A program made the translations under genes and the position numbers. The notes beneath the pieces are model-generated. The model did no database searches and was not told the origin of the DNA. It was given only the letters and a program-made list of their open reading frames with translations. A stretch of DNA of 64,000 nucleotides from Zoogloea sp. LCSB751 (GTDB lineage: Bacteria; Pseudomonadota; Gammaproteobacteria; Burkholderiales; Rhodocyclaceae): positions 35,228 through 99,227 of the forward strand of contig NZ_MWUM01000021.1 in the NCBI RefSeq assembly GCF_002028455.1. Direction: 5' to 3'. Each line of letters starts with the position of its first letter. Positions within the stretch are counted from its first letter, which is position 1. Below, in pieces: positions 54,403 through 63,925 of the stretch.

Positions 54403-54598
54403 GACGAAGTCCTTGGCATGGATATTGGCTGTGGGCGAGCGGGTTTGCAGCGATTCTGAACAGCCCGGGAGGGTGTGTCCAGCCTTCGGTACGTGAATCG
54501 TGCCTGCAGCCCGGTGCCCGGTGGTGTGGGGCGGACGGGGCTGCATATGCAAGCCAGCTCACCTGGCCGTGAATCTGAAGCGCCGGTGGCGGGAGACT

Positions 54599-55189
54599 TC
54601 AGCCGGGCGGCGGCTGGAGGAAGAGCACGCCAAATCTGCATTCCGTCGTCAGGGAGCGGGCGGCGGACTCCTCATCCTTTTCGGAGAAAGACAGACTGCA
54701 TTCTTCTACAGTGGCTCTGCCAAATTTCTTGATGGTGGAAAGCAGCTCGATGAACCTGTCCTCGTGAGCAACGCGGGCTCGAATGTGCAAGGGCATCTGC
54801 TTGACCAACGGCAGCGGCATATTCGCGCGCTCTTCGCCCAAGGCGATTGCCGGACTGAACTCGTAATCAGTGATTTCAATGCCGGGTGAGGTGCTCAGGG
54901 CCTGGATCCCTTCGATCCAGAAGACCCGGTCCGGCTCCGGGGGGAAGCCGCTTTTCAGGTGTCGGGCCCAGGATGTCAGGGCATCTTGCGTGAGCCGTTT
55001 GGTTTCCAGGGACTGCTGGTAACGTGTTTCGAGCATGGCAAGGCGGGATTCTGCCGCAGCGCTTGACTGCCGGGCGTCGGTGCGCCATTGGAGGCTGACT
55101 GTCAGGACTGCCGCGCCTGCGGCGATGAGAACGCCTGAAATCCATAGGGGGCGCAGTAATGGACGGAAGCGCTCGGCACGTGGCTTCAT
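54599..55189 (-). CDS. mshJ: MshJ/PilO-like pilus assembly protein
   Basis: A 196-residue bitopic protein with a basic N-terminus, one transmembrane helix (about 15-33), a coiled-coil stretch (SAAAESRLAMLETRYQQSLE) and a periplasmic domain. Size, topology and position after an MshI-like gene fit MshJ/PilO/GspM, which form the inner-membrane platform. Sequence similarity is too weak to be certain. The first four bases overlap the end of mshI. It is the last gene of the cluster. Confidence 0.62.
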   Translation of the reverse strand: MKPRAERFRPLLRPLWISGVLIAAGAAVLTVSLQWRTDARQSSAAAESRLAMLETRYQQSLETKRLTQDALTSWARHLKSGFPPEPDRVFWIEGIQALSTSPGIEITDYEFSPAIALGEERANMPLPLVKQMPLHIRARVAHEDRFIELLSTIKKFGRATVEECSLSFSEKDEESAARSLTTECRFGVLFLQPPPG

Positions 55190-56688
55190 GGCGTGGCGGC
55201 AGGGAGTTCGAGGTGAACAACGAGTTGGGGGGCCTGGGCTTCCGCCTTCAGTACCGCCGGGCTGAGCGCTCGAGTGGCCATCATTTCAACGGGAACCTGC
55301 TGGGTGTGCAGGCGGGCACCAGGAATCGTGTGCAATGCGGTAAGAATTCGTTGTGCATGGGCGACCCGTTCTCGCGCGCCTTCGTAAGGAAGTGCGAAGT
55401 GAAGGATCAAACGTTGGCCGAGAGCTGCTGCATCCTTTGCCGGGTCAGCGCCGCGATTGGCGCTCCAATCTATCCGGCGTAGTGCAATGTCCGCTATCGG
55501 GCTCAGGGCGACGGCCAGTTGGCGCAAAGCCGGCTCGGGGCCCGTACTTGCGGTGCTCCGTCGTCGAAGTGCATCGAGGGTGGCCTGAAGCTGGGGCAGT
55601 GGATAGGGTGGGGTGGGGCTGGCCGCCACCAGTGCTGCCAGGGTGTGTTCGGCGGCGTCACCACGGGTCTTGGCTGCCGCGCGTCGTTGCTCCAGATCCT
55701 GGATTTCCTGCATGTGGACGATGGCAAGCGCCCAGCATAGGAACAGGATGCCAACGGCGGCGGCCTTGAGCGCCAGGCCGATCTGGCTGAGCTGGTTGGA
55801 GAGCAGGGCATCAGCAGGCGTGGCCTGCGGTAGTCGAGGATGGTTGTTGAGCAGATGCAGCAGGAAGGGCAGACAGCCTTCCCCGTCAGGACTGGGCTGA
55901 GGTGTGCCCGGGGCCAGCGGCAGGATGGCCTGCGGGACGAAGTGCAGATCGCCCTGCGCCGGGGAGGTGTCCGGTACGGAGGCAGCATCGTCCATCGGCG
56001 GTGCCAGCAGGTAACACGTGCATGACGTGCTGTGGGTGACGAGGCGTTGGCTGAGCAGATGGCGGTGAGCTTCCCGGGCCTCATCCTGCCATTGGGATGC
56101 CGGGGGCTGGGCATGGGAAGAGCCTGGGCGCAAGCGGCTGAACAGCAGCCGTTGGCCTTCGAAACAGGAGACTCGCAGACCGGCGGGCGTGAGCAGTCCA
56201 AGCAGCACAGGCCCTGGTGCTGCAGGAAGGTGACGCATGACGGTGGCTGCGACAAAAGGAGCGGGAACGAGCCGCTTCAAACGATGGCGGTTGCGCTCGA
56301 TCGCATCGAGCCACGGGACGATGGCAGACGGGCGGCTCAGGGCCGCAAATAGAATGCGTTCGTCCCGTCTGCCCGACTGCTCGCGATCGAGGTATTGGTG
56401 GGCCACGAAGGGCGTGTCGGGAAAGATCTGCGCCTGCCGCCGTTCCCGTAGACGCTTGCGGTCAGGGCCGCGGACATGGGGCACGGTTTCGATTTTGAAG
56501 CGCTCGTCAGGCAGGTCGACCAGGAGGGTGAAGGATGTGCCGGCCGTAAATCCACCCAGCCAGCGTGCGAAGGCCTCCTGGCCGGCCGGTTCGGAGGCGA
56601 AATGTCCGTCGTGCTCGGTTGTCCGCTCGTGCTGGCGATAGCAGTGCAGGCCGTCCGGCGCGAGATAAAGGAGCGGAGGGCTGCCCAT
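55186..56688 (-). CDS. mshI: MshI-like pilus assembly platform protein (PilM-PilN fusion type)
   Basis: A 500-residue protein. Residues 1-300 are an actin-like cytoplasmic region as in PilM/GspL (LLYLAPDGLHCYRQ at the start). A transmembrane helix (about 308-328) and a PilN-like periplasmic part with a coiled coil (HMQEIQDLEQRRAAAKTRGDAAEHTLAALV) follow. In MSHA systems MshI fuses PilM- and PilN-like functions. It lies two bases after mshG. The assignment rests on topology and context. Confidence 0.68.
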   Translation of the reverse strand: MGSPPLLYLAPDGLHCYRQHERTTEHDGHFASEPAGQEAFARWLGGFTAGTSFTLLVDLPDERFKIETVPHVRGPDRKRLRERRQAQIFPDTPFVAHQYLDREQSGRRDERILFAALSRPSAIVPWLDAIERNRHRLKRLVPAPFVAATVMRHLPAAPGPVLLGLLTPAGLRVSCFEGQRLLFSRLRPGSSHAQPPASQWQDEAREAHRHLLSQRLVTHSTSCTCYLLAPPMDDAASVPDTSPAQGDLHFVPQAILPLAPGTPQPSPDGEGCLPFLLHLLNNHPRLPQATPADALLSNQLSQIGLALKAAAVGILFLCWALAIVHMQEIQDLEQRRAAAKTRGDAAEHTLAALVAASPTPPYPLPQLQATLDALRRRSTASTGPEPALRQLAVALSPIADIALRRIDWSANRGADPAKDAAALGQRLILHFALPYEGARERVAHAQRILTALHTIPGARLHTQQVPVEMMATRALSPAVLKAEAQAPQLVVHLELPAATP

Positions 56689-56690
56689 GA

Positions 56691-57896
56691 TCAGAGTGGC
56701 ATGTGGGTGATGATGTCGTATACCGGCATCAGGATTGCGCTCATCACACCCAGCAGCAGTGCGCCGAGGACGAGTGTCAGCAAAGGTTCGATGCTGGCTT
56801 GCAGGCGCTCGATCGCCTCGCGGACGTCCCGGTCATAGAAGTAGCTGACATTGGCGAGGGCCGTGTCGATGGCGCCGGTGTTCTCGCCGATCCGCAGCAT
56901 GCGGGTCACCATGGGCGGAAACAGATCCACGGCGAGGAAGGCCTCGGAGACTTGCCGGCCGTCCTCGATGGCTCGTCCGACCTGTTGTAGCCCATGCTGC
57001 AGGGCGGTGTTGCCGACCACGTCTTCGGCGGTCTTCAGGGCGTCGATGATGGTGATGCCGGATGCGTACATCATGGCGAACAGACCGGTGAAGCGGGCCA
57101 GGATGATCTTGTTCAGGATCGCTCCGATGATCGGCAGGCGCAGGAGTGCGGCATCGAAGCGCAGGCGCAGTCCCGCATGGCGGCGTACCGCCATGCGGGC
57201 GCCAAGGGCGCTGGTGGGCACGGCGACGGCCAGCAGCCAGCCGTAGTCGGCCAGCAGGCCGGACAGGAGGATCAACTGGCGGGTTTGCCAGGGCAGGGGC
57301 CGGCCGGTGCTGTGGAACAGGCGGGCGAGTTCGGGCACGACATAGAGCAGCGCGACGCCGAGTGCGGCCAGGATGACCACGGTGACGATGGCGGGATAGA
57401 TGGCGAGGCGGCGTGAATGGGAGGCCAGTTCGTCGTCGCGCTTGAGGGCTTCGGAGAGGCTGCGGAGTATGTCCGGCAGGCGACCCGACAGCTCGCCGGC
57501 CCGGATCAGGTTGCAGAACACCGGGTCGAACACCCGGGGATGGCGGGCCAAGGCTTCCGACAGGGTGAGGCCGCCCTCGATGGCCTGGATGGTGTCGGCG
57601 ATGACCTGCCGGAAGGGCGGGTGGTGGATGGCGTCGCGCAGGTCGGTAAGGCTCTCTATGATCGGTACCCCGGCGCGCAGGAACTGCTCCAGGTGAAAGC
57701 ACAGCTTGATCAGTTCCCGCCGGGAGATGGGGCGCTGCCGGTGCAGCCAGTGGGAGGCTGTGACCGGCTTGCCGTGGAGCAGATCGAGATCGAGGTCGCG
57801 CAGGCGTTGCTCGAGATCCACGAGATCGGCGGCCTGCAATTGTCCCCGGACTCGTTGGCCGTGGGCGTTTACGGCCCGGTAGGCAAAATCGGTCAT
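56691..57896 (-). CDS. mshG: MshG-like (GspF/PilC) inner-membrane platform protein
   Basis: A 401-residue polytopic protein of the GspF/PilC family that links the assembly ATPase to the pilus. Two homologous GspF domains (about 67-190 and 265-390) each contain a helical cytoplasmic bundle (REQ/FLRAGVPIIESLTDL and FAMMYASGITIIDALKTAEDVV), with three transmembrane helices in all. The starting AYRAVNAHGQRVRGQLQA is typical. It overlaps mshE by four bases. Confidence 0.9.
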   Translation of the reverse strand: MTDFAYRAVNAHGQRVRGQLQAADLVDLEQRLRDLDLDLLHGKPVTASHWLHRQRPISRRELIKLCFHLEQFLRAGVPIIESLTDLRDAIHHPPFRQVIADTIQAIEGGLTLSEALARHPRVFDPVFCNLIRAGELSGRLPDILRSLSEALKRDDELASHSRRLAIYPAIVTVVILAALGVALLYVVPELARLFHSTGRPLPWQTRQLILLSGLLADYGWLLAVAVPTSALGARMAVRRHAGLRLRFDAALLRLPIIGAILNKIILARFTGLFAMMYASGITIIDALKTAEDVVGNTALQHGLQQVGRAIEDGRQVSEAFLAVDLFPPMVTRMLRIGENTGAIDTALANVSYFYDRDVREAIERLQASIEPLLTLVLGALLLGVMSAILMPVYDIITHMPL

Positions 57897-59602
57897 GGCC
57901 GTGCGCGCTCGGTAAGGTCGATCACCCGTGCCAGTTCCGCGAGCGTGGTGCTGCCTTCTAAGACGCGCCGGGCTCCGTCTTCGGCGAGGCCGACAAAACC
58001 GTGGTCCCGTGCCGTGTTGAGGATCTCCCGCGTGGATGCGCGACGAGCGATCAGTTCATCCAGGCCGGCATCCATGCGCAGCAACTCGATGATGGCCAGC
58101 CGTCCGCGATAGCCCTGGAAGTCGCACTGGGGGCAGCCTTTGGCGCGGTACAGAACGGGGTGTGGCTGGTTGGCGCCGAGGCCGAGCAGGCGCAGTTCGT
58201 GTTCTTCGGCAGGGTAGGCCTCGCGGCACGCCGGGCACAGGCGCCGCACGAGTCGCTGGGCGACGATGCCGATCAGGTTTCCAGCCAGGATGTCCGGCAG
58301 GATGCCGATGTCCAGCAGACGCGGAATCGCGCCGACCGCCGAGTTGGTGTGCAGGGTGGAGTAGACCTGATGGCCGGTCATGGCGGCCTGGAGGGCCATG
58401 CGCGCGGTATCCGCATCACGGATTTCCCCCACCAGGATCACGTCCGGATCCTGGCGCAGCATGGCCCGCACGCCGTTGGCGAAGTCGAGTCGGGCCGCGT
58501 CGGCGACGGCGGTCTGGCGGATCATGGCCAGTGGGTATTCCACCGGATCCTCCAGCGTCATGATGTTGACGTGCTCGGTATTGAGATGGTTGAGGATGGA
58601 ATAAAGGGTGGTCGTTTTGCCGCTGCCGGTCGGCCCGGTGACGAGGATCAGTCCTTCGGGGCGGGCGATCATCAGTTTCAGCAGCTCGAATGCTGCCGGT
58701 GCGAGGCCCAGCCCGCCCAGGCTGACAATCCCCCGCTGACGGTCGAGCACGCGTAGCACGATGTTTTCGCCGTGGAGGGTGGGCTGGGTGGCGACGCGGA
58801 AATCCACCGGCCGTCCGCTGACCTGCAGCGAGATCCGGCCGTCCTGGGGCGCGCGGGTTTCCGCGATGTTGAGGCCGGCCATCACTTTCAGGCGGACGGT
58901 CATGGCGGGCCAGTGGGACTTGTGCAGGACACGTATCTGCCGCAGCAGGCCGTCCAGACGATAGCGAATGCGCAGGAAGCCGGCTTCGGGTTCGAAATGG
59001 ATGTCCGAAGCGTTGCGTTTGACGGCGTCGGTCAGTAGTGAATCGACCAGCCGTACAACCGGCTGCGCGTATTCGCTGCGGGTCGTGCCTCGGCTGCGCC
59101 CATCCCGCGTGCCGGTTTCGATTTCATGCAGGATGCCGTCGATGGACAGCGTGTGGCCGTAGAACTGATCGATGGCGCGCGCGATTTCCGATTCGCCGGC
59201 AAGGCGCGTCTCGATGGTGGTGCCGGCGGGCAGCATGCCGAGTAGCTGGTCGCGGGTGTCGGTGTCGTTGCCGTTGCCCGTGGCGACGAGCAGCTGGCGA
59301 CGTGTCGCGTCGTAGCTGAGGGGCATCAGCTTGAGGCTGCTGGCCAGCTCATGGGGGATCAGGGCCAGCGCTTCGCCGTCCGGGATCTGGGTGCCGAGAT
59401 CGACGCTGGTCTGCTCCAGCGCATGGGCCAGCGCGTCGCGGAGCACCGCTTCGGACAGAAAGCCCAGTCGTACCAGTTGCTGGCCGAGCAGGCCGCCGCC
59501 CTGGCGTTGCTCATGCAGTGCGATATGGAGCTGGTCCTGGCTGATCAGGCCGAGATGCAGGAGGGTTGCGCCGATGGGGCGCGGGACGGCGTCCATCTTC
59601 AT
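57893..59602 (-). CDS. mshE: MshE-type pilus extension ATPase with MshEN domain
   Basis: A 569-residue hexameric traffic ATPase of the GspE/PilB class that powers assembly. The N-terminal region (about 8-60) has two copies of the MshEN-type motif (GATLLHLGLISQDQL, LGQQLVRLGFLSEAVL), a known c-di-GMP binding domain. The ATPase core has the Walker A GPTGSGKTTTL, the Asp and His boxes (TLEDPVEYPL, STLHTNSA), and the tetracysteine zinc motif CPAC...CPQC. The ATG pair at 59602/59596 leaves the start slightly uncertain. It follows mshL by ten bases. Confidence 0.92.
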   Translation of the reverse strand: MKMDAVPRPIGATLLHLGLISQDQLHIALHEQRQGGGLLGQQLVRLGFLSEAVLRDALAHALEQTSVDLGTQIPDGEALALIPHELASSLKLMPLSYDATRRQLLVATGNGNDTDTRDQLLGMLPAGTTIETRLAGESEIARAIDQFYGHTLSIDGILHEIETGTRDGRSRGTTRSEYAQPVVRLVDSLLTDAVKRNASDIHFEPEAGFLRIRYRLDGLLRQIRVLHKSHWPAMTVRLKVMAGLNIAETRAPQDGRISLQVSGRPVDFRVATQPTLHGENIVLRVLDRQRGIVSLGGLGLAPAAFELLKLMIARPEGLILVTGPTGSGKTTTLYSILNHLNTEHVNIMTLEDPVEYPLAMIRQTAVADAARLDFANGVRAMLRQDPDVILVGEIRDADTARMALQAAMTGHQVYSTLHTNSAVGAIPRLLDIGILPDILAGNLIGIVAQRLVRRLCPACREAYPAEEHELRLLGLGANQPHPVLYRAKGCPQCDFQGYRGRLAIIELLRMDAGLDELIARRASTREILNTARDHGFVGLAEDGARRVLEGSTTLAELARVIDLTERARP

Positions 59603-59612
59603 GGCGGGCTGC

Positions 59613-61463
59613 TCATGGCTGTGCCGGCCTGTCGGCGGGCGGTGTCGGAAAGTTACGCTCGCCGGGGCGGGGCGCTTCCCTGAAGAAGTTCTCCCCGGGA
59701 AGGAGGCGTCGCAGGTGGGCCGTGTCAGCGACGAAACTGGGACCGCGCATGACGACCGGGCGCAGGAATATCACCAGCTCGGTCTTCTGGATGCCGTTGT
59801 CACGATTGGTGAATAGTTCGCCCAGTAGCGGGATGCTGCCGACGACTGGGACCTTGCCGGTCTTGTAATCGATACGGTCTTCCATCAGGCCGCCGAGAAT
59901 GGCGGTTTCGCCGTTGGCTACACGCAGTATGGATTCGATCTCGCGGGTGCGGATCTGGGGCACCAGATTGGCGACACCGGCCGGAATGTTGGGGTTCGGA
60001 TCGCGCCGAAAATCGGAGATGCTGGAGATCGTCGGACGGACGTTGAGGATCACTTCATCGGCTTCACTGACATGGGCGGTGACTGTCATCACCAGGCCGA
60101 CGGACACCGCCTGCGGGGTTGTGCTGACGGTGGTCAGCGCCCCGGCATTGGTCGTCTGGGTGGTGTCGGCCTTGACGTTGAAGTAGACGTATTCCTCCAC
60201 CACTTTCAGTGCGGCGGTCTGGTTGTTCAGGACCGACAGCTTGGGGCTGGACAGCACCTTGACGGTCCCGAAGCCCTCGAGGAGCTTCACCGTCGCATCG
60301 ATGCCACCGGCACTGGAGAAGGTGGCACTGAAGGGCGTTACCGCATTGCCCGCACTGCTGCCCAGGCTCGGGCCGGTGATGCCGAAGCGGGTACCGCTGG
60401 CCAGCACCCGGCTCCACTCGATGCCCTGCCGGAAGGTGTCCGACAGGCTGACCTCCAGGATGGTGGCCTCGATGAGCACCTGGCGGTGCGCGGCTGTCAT
60501 CACCTGTTCGATGAATTCGCGGACCTTTTCGTGCTGGCGTCCGGTAGCCCGCACGCTGAGAACGCCGCTCTCCCGATGGGCGACCACCGATGCGGCCTCC
60601 CGAAAGGTGGATTTGTGCACCAGCGTCGTGCTGCTGTTCTGCGTCGACGCGGGGCTGGCGCCGATGCGCACGTTGTTGCGCGCCGGCTGTGCCGGTGTGC
60701 CCCGATTACGGGTGCCGGCCGGGCTGGCCGCCGGGAGAGGGGCGCTGCCGGTGGTGGTGCTCGTCTCGGTGTTCTCGATCAGGGTATCGCTCGAGCCCTG
60801 GGGCAGGATCTTGTCGGTTTCGTGCAGGAGATCGCGGATGTTCTTCTCGACCGATTCCCAGAACTGGTTGCGGGACGTGTTCTCGATGCGCGTGGCAGAG
60901 ACATTGCCGCCGCTGACGGGATTGGCGGCGGGGGCTGCGTTGCCGGCCTGGGTGACGCCGGTACCGCTGGTGGCGATCTGGGTGTTGGTGGCAACGGTTC
61001 CTGAAACCGTGCGACTGAGGTTGACGTAATCGAGTCGATAGTGGTGCAGGAAGGGCGTGTCGGGCATGACCAGCAGGGTGTTGCCATCGAACTCGAAGCG
61101 CATGTCCACCTGCTTGGCGATGCGCGCCAGGAGCTGGGGCAGGGTCTGGTTGATGGCGTTGAGGGTGACCGTGCCGCTCAGCCCCGGGTGGATGTCGATG
61201 TTGATGCGGGCATCTTTGGCGAGAGCGAACAGCAGATCCTGAACGCGCACGTTGGTGACGACGATCGAGTAGGTTTCCAGCCGCTCTGCCTGAGGAGGGC
61301 CGGGGGGTGGTATGACATCCGCCGGTGCTGGCGTCGTCCTGTGCTGAGGCTGTGTGAGGCTCGGCGTGCCGATGTGTGCGCCTGCGCCCTGTTCCGGCGG
61401 CACGGAGGTGCAAGCTGCCAGGAGCAGGGCAAACACCTGGTACAGGCTGGAGCGAGGTGGCAT
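59613..61463 (-). CDS. mshL: MshL-type secretin lipoprotein
   Basis: A 616-residue outer-membrane secretin through which the pilus emerges. The lipobox LLAAC puts the lipid on C18. An STN/N0-type domain follows (YSIVVTNVRVQDLLFALAKDA), then a Ser/Thr/Ala-rich linker (about 150-270), an N1-like domain and the C-terminal secretin domain (VLSSPKLSVLNNQTA, VPVVGSIPLLGELFTN). The first domain's form is characteristic of MshL rather than PilQ or GspD. It is the first gene of a five-gene run to 54599. Confidence 0.9.
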   Translation of the reverse strand: MPPRSSLYQVFALLLAACTSVPPEQGAGAHIGTPSLTQPQHRTTPAPADVIPPPGPPQAERLETYSIVVTNVRVQDLLFALAKDARINIDIHPGLSGTVTLNAINQTLPQLLARIAKQVDMRFEFDGNTLLVMPDTPFLHHYRLDYVNLSRTVSGTVATNTQIATSGTGVTQAGNAAPAANPVSGGNVSATRIENTSRNQFWESVEKNIRDLLHETDKILPQGSSDTLIENTETSTTTGSAPLPAASPAGTRNRGTPAQPARNNVRIGASPASTQNSSTTLVHKSTFREAASVVAHRESGVLSVRATGRQHEKVREFIEQVMTAAHRQVLIEATILEVSLSDTFRQGIEWSRVLASGTRFGITGPSLGSSAGNAVTPFSATFSSAGGIDATVKLLEGFGTVKVLSSPKLSVLNNQTAALKVVEEYVYFNVKADTTQTTNAGALTTVSTTPQAVSVGLVMTVTAHVSEADEVILNVRPTISSISDFRRDPNPNIPAGVANLVPQIRTREIESILRVANGETAILGGLMEDRIDYKTGKVPVVGSIPLLGELFTNRDNGIQKTELVIFLRPVVMRGPSFVADTAHLRRLLPGENFFREAPRPGERNFPTPPADRPAQP

Positions 61464-61766
61464 GGTGGTGGCGAATGGGTTATGTCATTCGAGTTTATGC
61501 CAAAAAGATTGTGTTGGAAATGGGCCCGCATGGTGGCCTCCGCTTCCGAAGGAGCCGGCAGGGTGCTGGCTCCACGCCTGCCGAGCCAGCCCTGAGCGGG
61601 TGTAAGTCATGTGTAAGATTGATAACTTCTAATGGTGCCCGGAAGCAGGATCGGCCCGCCCAAAAAGCCACTAGAAGCAGGCGTCGCCCAGCGGTCTTGC
61701 TCCCCACCCTGCCAAGGTTTTAACGCAACCGCGGTTGCACACTCATAACACGAGGAGAGGCGAAAA
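61464..61766. other. Divergent intergenic region between mshL and acs
   Basis: A 303-base stretch without a gene. It holds the promoters of mshL (minus) and acs (plus), none of which can be placed with confidence. The clearest structure is a perfect 14-base palindrome GCAACCGCGGTTGC at 61725-61738, 28 bases before the acs ATG, which could be an operator or an RNA structure. GAGGAGAGG is the acs ribosome binding site. Confidence 0.5.
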
Positions 61767-63725
61767 ATGACGAGCGAAACCACCCAGAAGTTCTACTATC
61801 CGTCCGAAGAGGTGGTCAAGAACGCTGCCGTGTCGGGAATGGAAGCGTACAAGGCCCTGTGTGCCGAAGCCGATCAGGACTATGAAGGTTTCTGGGGCAA
61901 GCGCGCCAAGGAGCTGATCGACTGGCAGACTCCCTTCACCCAGGTTCTCGATGAGAGCCAGGCTCCGTTCTTCAAGTGGTTTGCCGACGGCAAGCTGAAC
62001 GTCTCCTACAATTGCCTTGATCGTCAGGTCAAAAACGGCCTTGGCGACAAGGTTGCGCTGATTTTCGAGGGCGACAAGGGCGATATCGCCAAGGTTACCT
62101 ACTCTGACCTGCTGACCCGCGTCAGCAAGTTCGCCAATGCGCTGAAGAGCCAGGGCGTCAAGAAGGGTGACCGCGTCGTCATCTATCTGCCGATGTCCAT
62201 CGAGGGCGTCGTCGCCATGCAGGCCTGCGCCCGTATCGGCGCCACCCACTCCATCGTCTTCGGCGGTTTCTCCGCCCAGTCGCTGGCCGACCGCATCAAC
62301 GATGCCGGCGCCGTGCTGCTGATCACCTCCGACGGCCAGAACCGCGGTGGCAAGGCCCTCCCGCTCAAGTCCATCGCCGATGAAGCGCTGGCCAGCGGCT
62401 GCCCGACCATCAAGAGCGTGATCGTCGTGAAGCGCACCGGCGGCGAGACCGCCATGGTTGCCGGCCGCGACATCTGGGCCGACGAACTGGTCGCCCAGCA
62501 GTCCGACGTCTGCGAACCGGAATGGGTCGAAGCTGAACACCCGCTGTTCCTGCTCTACACCTCCGGCTCCACCGGCAAGCCGAAGGGGGTTCAGCACTCC
62601 ACCGGCGGCTACCTGCTGCACGCCATCCTGACCATGAAGTACACCTTCGACATCAAGCCGGACGATGTCTTCTGGTGCACGGCGGATATCGGCTGGGTCA
62701 CCGGTCACACCTACATCACCTACGGCCCGCTGGCCTGCGGTGCCACCGAAATCGTCTTCGAAGGCGTGCCCACCTACCCGGATGCCGGCCGTTTCTGGAA
62801 GATGATCCAGGACCACAAGGTCAACATCTTCTACACCGCGCCGACCGCCATCCGCTCCCTGATCAAGGCTGCGGACAACACCCCGGCGGTGCATCCCAAG
62901 AACTACGATCTGTCCAGCCTGCGCATCCTGGGTTCCGTCGGCGAGCCGATCAACCCCGCTGCCTGGGAGTGGTACTACGAGAACGTCGGCGGCAGCCGCT
63001 GCCCGATCGTCGATACCTTCTGGCAGACCGAGACCGGCGGCCACATGATCACCCCGCTGCCCGGCGCAACCCCGCTGATCCCCGGCTCCTGCACGCTGCC
63101 CTTCCCGGGTATCCAGGCCGCGGTGGTCGACGAGACCGGTACCGAAGTGCCCTGGGGCCAGGGCGGCATCCTGGTCGTCAAGCGTCCGTGGCCGTCCATG
63201 ATCCGTACCATCTGGGGCGATCCGGACCGTTTCGTGAAGTCCTACTACCCGGCCGACTTCCAGGGCAAGCTGTACCTGGCGGGCGACGGTGCGATCCGCG
63301 ACAAGGACACCGGCTACTTCACCATCACCGGCCGTATCGATGACGTGCTGAACGTCTCCGGTCACCGCATGGGCACGATGGAAATCGAATCCGCCCTGGT
63401 GGCCCACGAGAAGGTGGCCGAAGCCGCCGTGGTCGGCCGTCCGGACGATCTGACCGGTGAGGCCATCGTGGCCTTCGTGGTGCTCAAGGGTGCCCGCCCG
63501 ACCGGCGACGAAGCTGCCAAGGTGGTCAAGGAACTGCAGAACTGGGTTGGCCAGGAAATCGGCCCGATCGCCAAGCCGAAGGACATCCGCTTCGGTGAGA
63601 ACCTGCCGAAGACCCGCTCCGGCAAGATCATGCGCCGTCTGCTCCGTCAGCTGGCCAAGGGCGAGGAAATCACCCAGGACACCTCGACGCTGGAGAATCC
63701 GGCAATCCTCGAGCAGCTCAAGTAA
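61767..63725 (+). CDS. acs: Acetyl-coenzyme A synthetase
   Basis: A 652-residue adenylate-forming enzyme that converts acetate, ATP and CoA to acetyl-CoA. The AMP-binding motif is YTSGSTGKPKGV, followed by DTFWQTETGGH and the hinge region around GRIDDVLNVSGHR. The C-terminal lysine in KTRSGKIMRR is the site acetylated by Pat-type acetyltransferases and reversed by CobB sirtuin. Length is exactly that of the family (652). The ribosome binding site is strong. Confidence 0.98.
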   Translation: MTSETTQKFYYPSEEVVKNAAVSGMEAYKALCAEADQDYEGFWGKRAKELIDWQTPFTQVLDESQAPFFKWFADGKLNVSYNCLDRQVKNGLGDKVALIFEGDKGDIAKVTYSDLLTRVSKFANALKSQGVKKGDRVVIYLPMSIEGVVAMQACARIGATHSIVFGGFSAQSLADRINDAGAVLLITSDGQNRGGKALPLKSIADEALASGCPTIKSVIVVKRTGGETAMVAGRDIWADELVAQQSDVCEPEWVEAEHPLFLLYTSGSTGKPKGVQHSTGGYLLHAILTMKYTFDIKPDDVFWCTADIGWVTGHTYITYGPLACGATEIVFEGVPTYPDAGRFWKMIQDHKVNIFYTAPTAIRSLIKAADNTPAVHPKNYDLSSLRILGSVGEPINPAAWEWYYENVGGSRCPIVDTFWQTETGGHMITPLPGATPLIPGSCTLPFPGIQAAVVDETGTEVPWGQGGILVVKRPWPSMIRTIWGDPDRFVKSYYPADFQGKLYLAGDGAIRDKDTGYFTITGRIDDVLNVSGHRMGTMEIESALVAHEKVAEAAVVGRPDDLTGEAIVAFVVLKGARPTGDEAAKVVKELQNWVGQEIGPIAKPKDIRFGENLPKTRSGKIMRRLLRQLAKGEEITQDTSTLENPAILEQLK

Positions 63726-63893
63726 TTTCAGGCCCGGCAATTTGCCGGGCGCGACATCCCCGGCCGGGAGGCCGGGCAGTCCGCAACAGGCGGCCCTTGA
63801 GCTGCCATACAACTAAAGACATGGAGACCGCGGACTGGTCGAAGGAAAACAGGGGAGGAACCCGGTGCTGTTCGACCGGGGGTTGAGGGGGAG

Positions 63894-63922
63894 AAAAAGG
63901 CGCGTTCATCGCGCCTTTTTTT
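63894..63922. terminator. Bidirectional intrinsic terminator downstream of acs
   Basis: AAAAAGGCGCG and CGCGCCTTTTT form a stem around TTCA, with seven Ts after it on the plus strand and As before it, so it can act on both strands. It lies 170 bases after acs. The GTGCG of the putative intron begins four bases after the T-run. Confidence 0.85.
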
Positions 63923-63925
63923 CGT

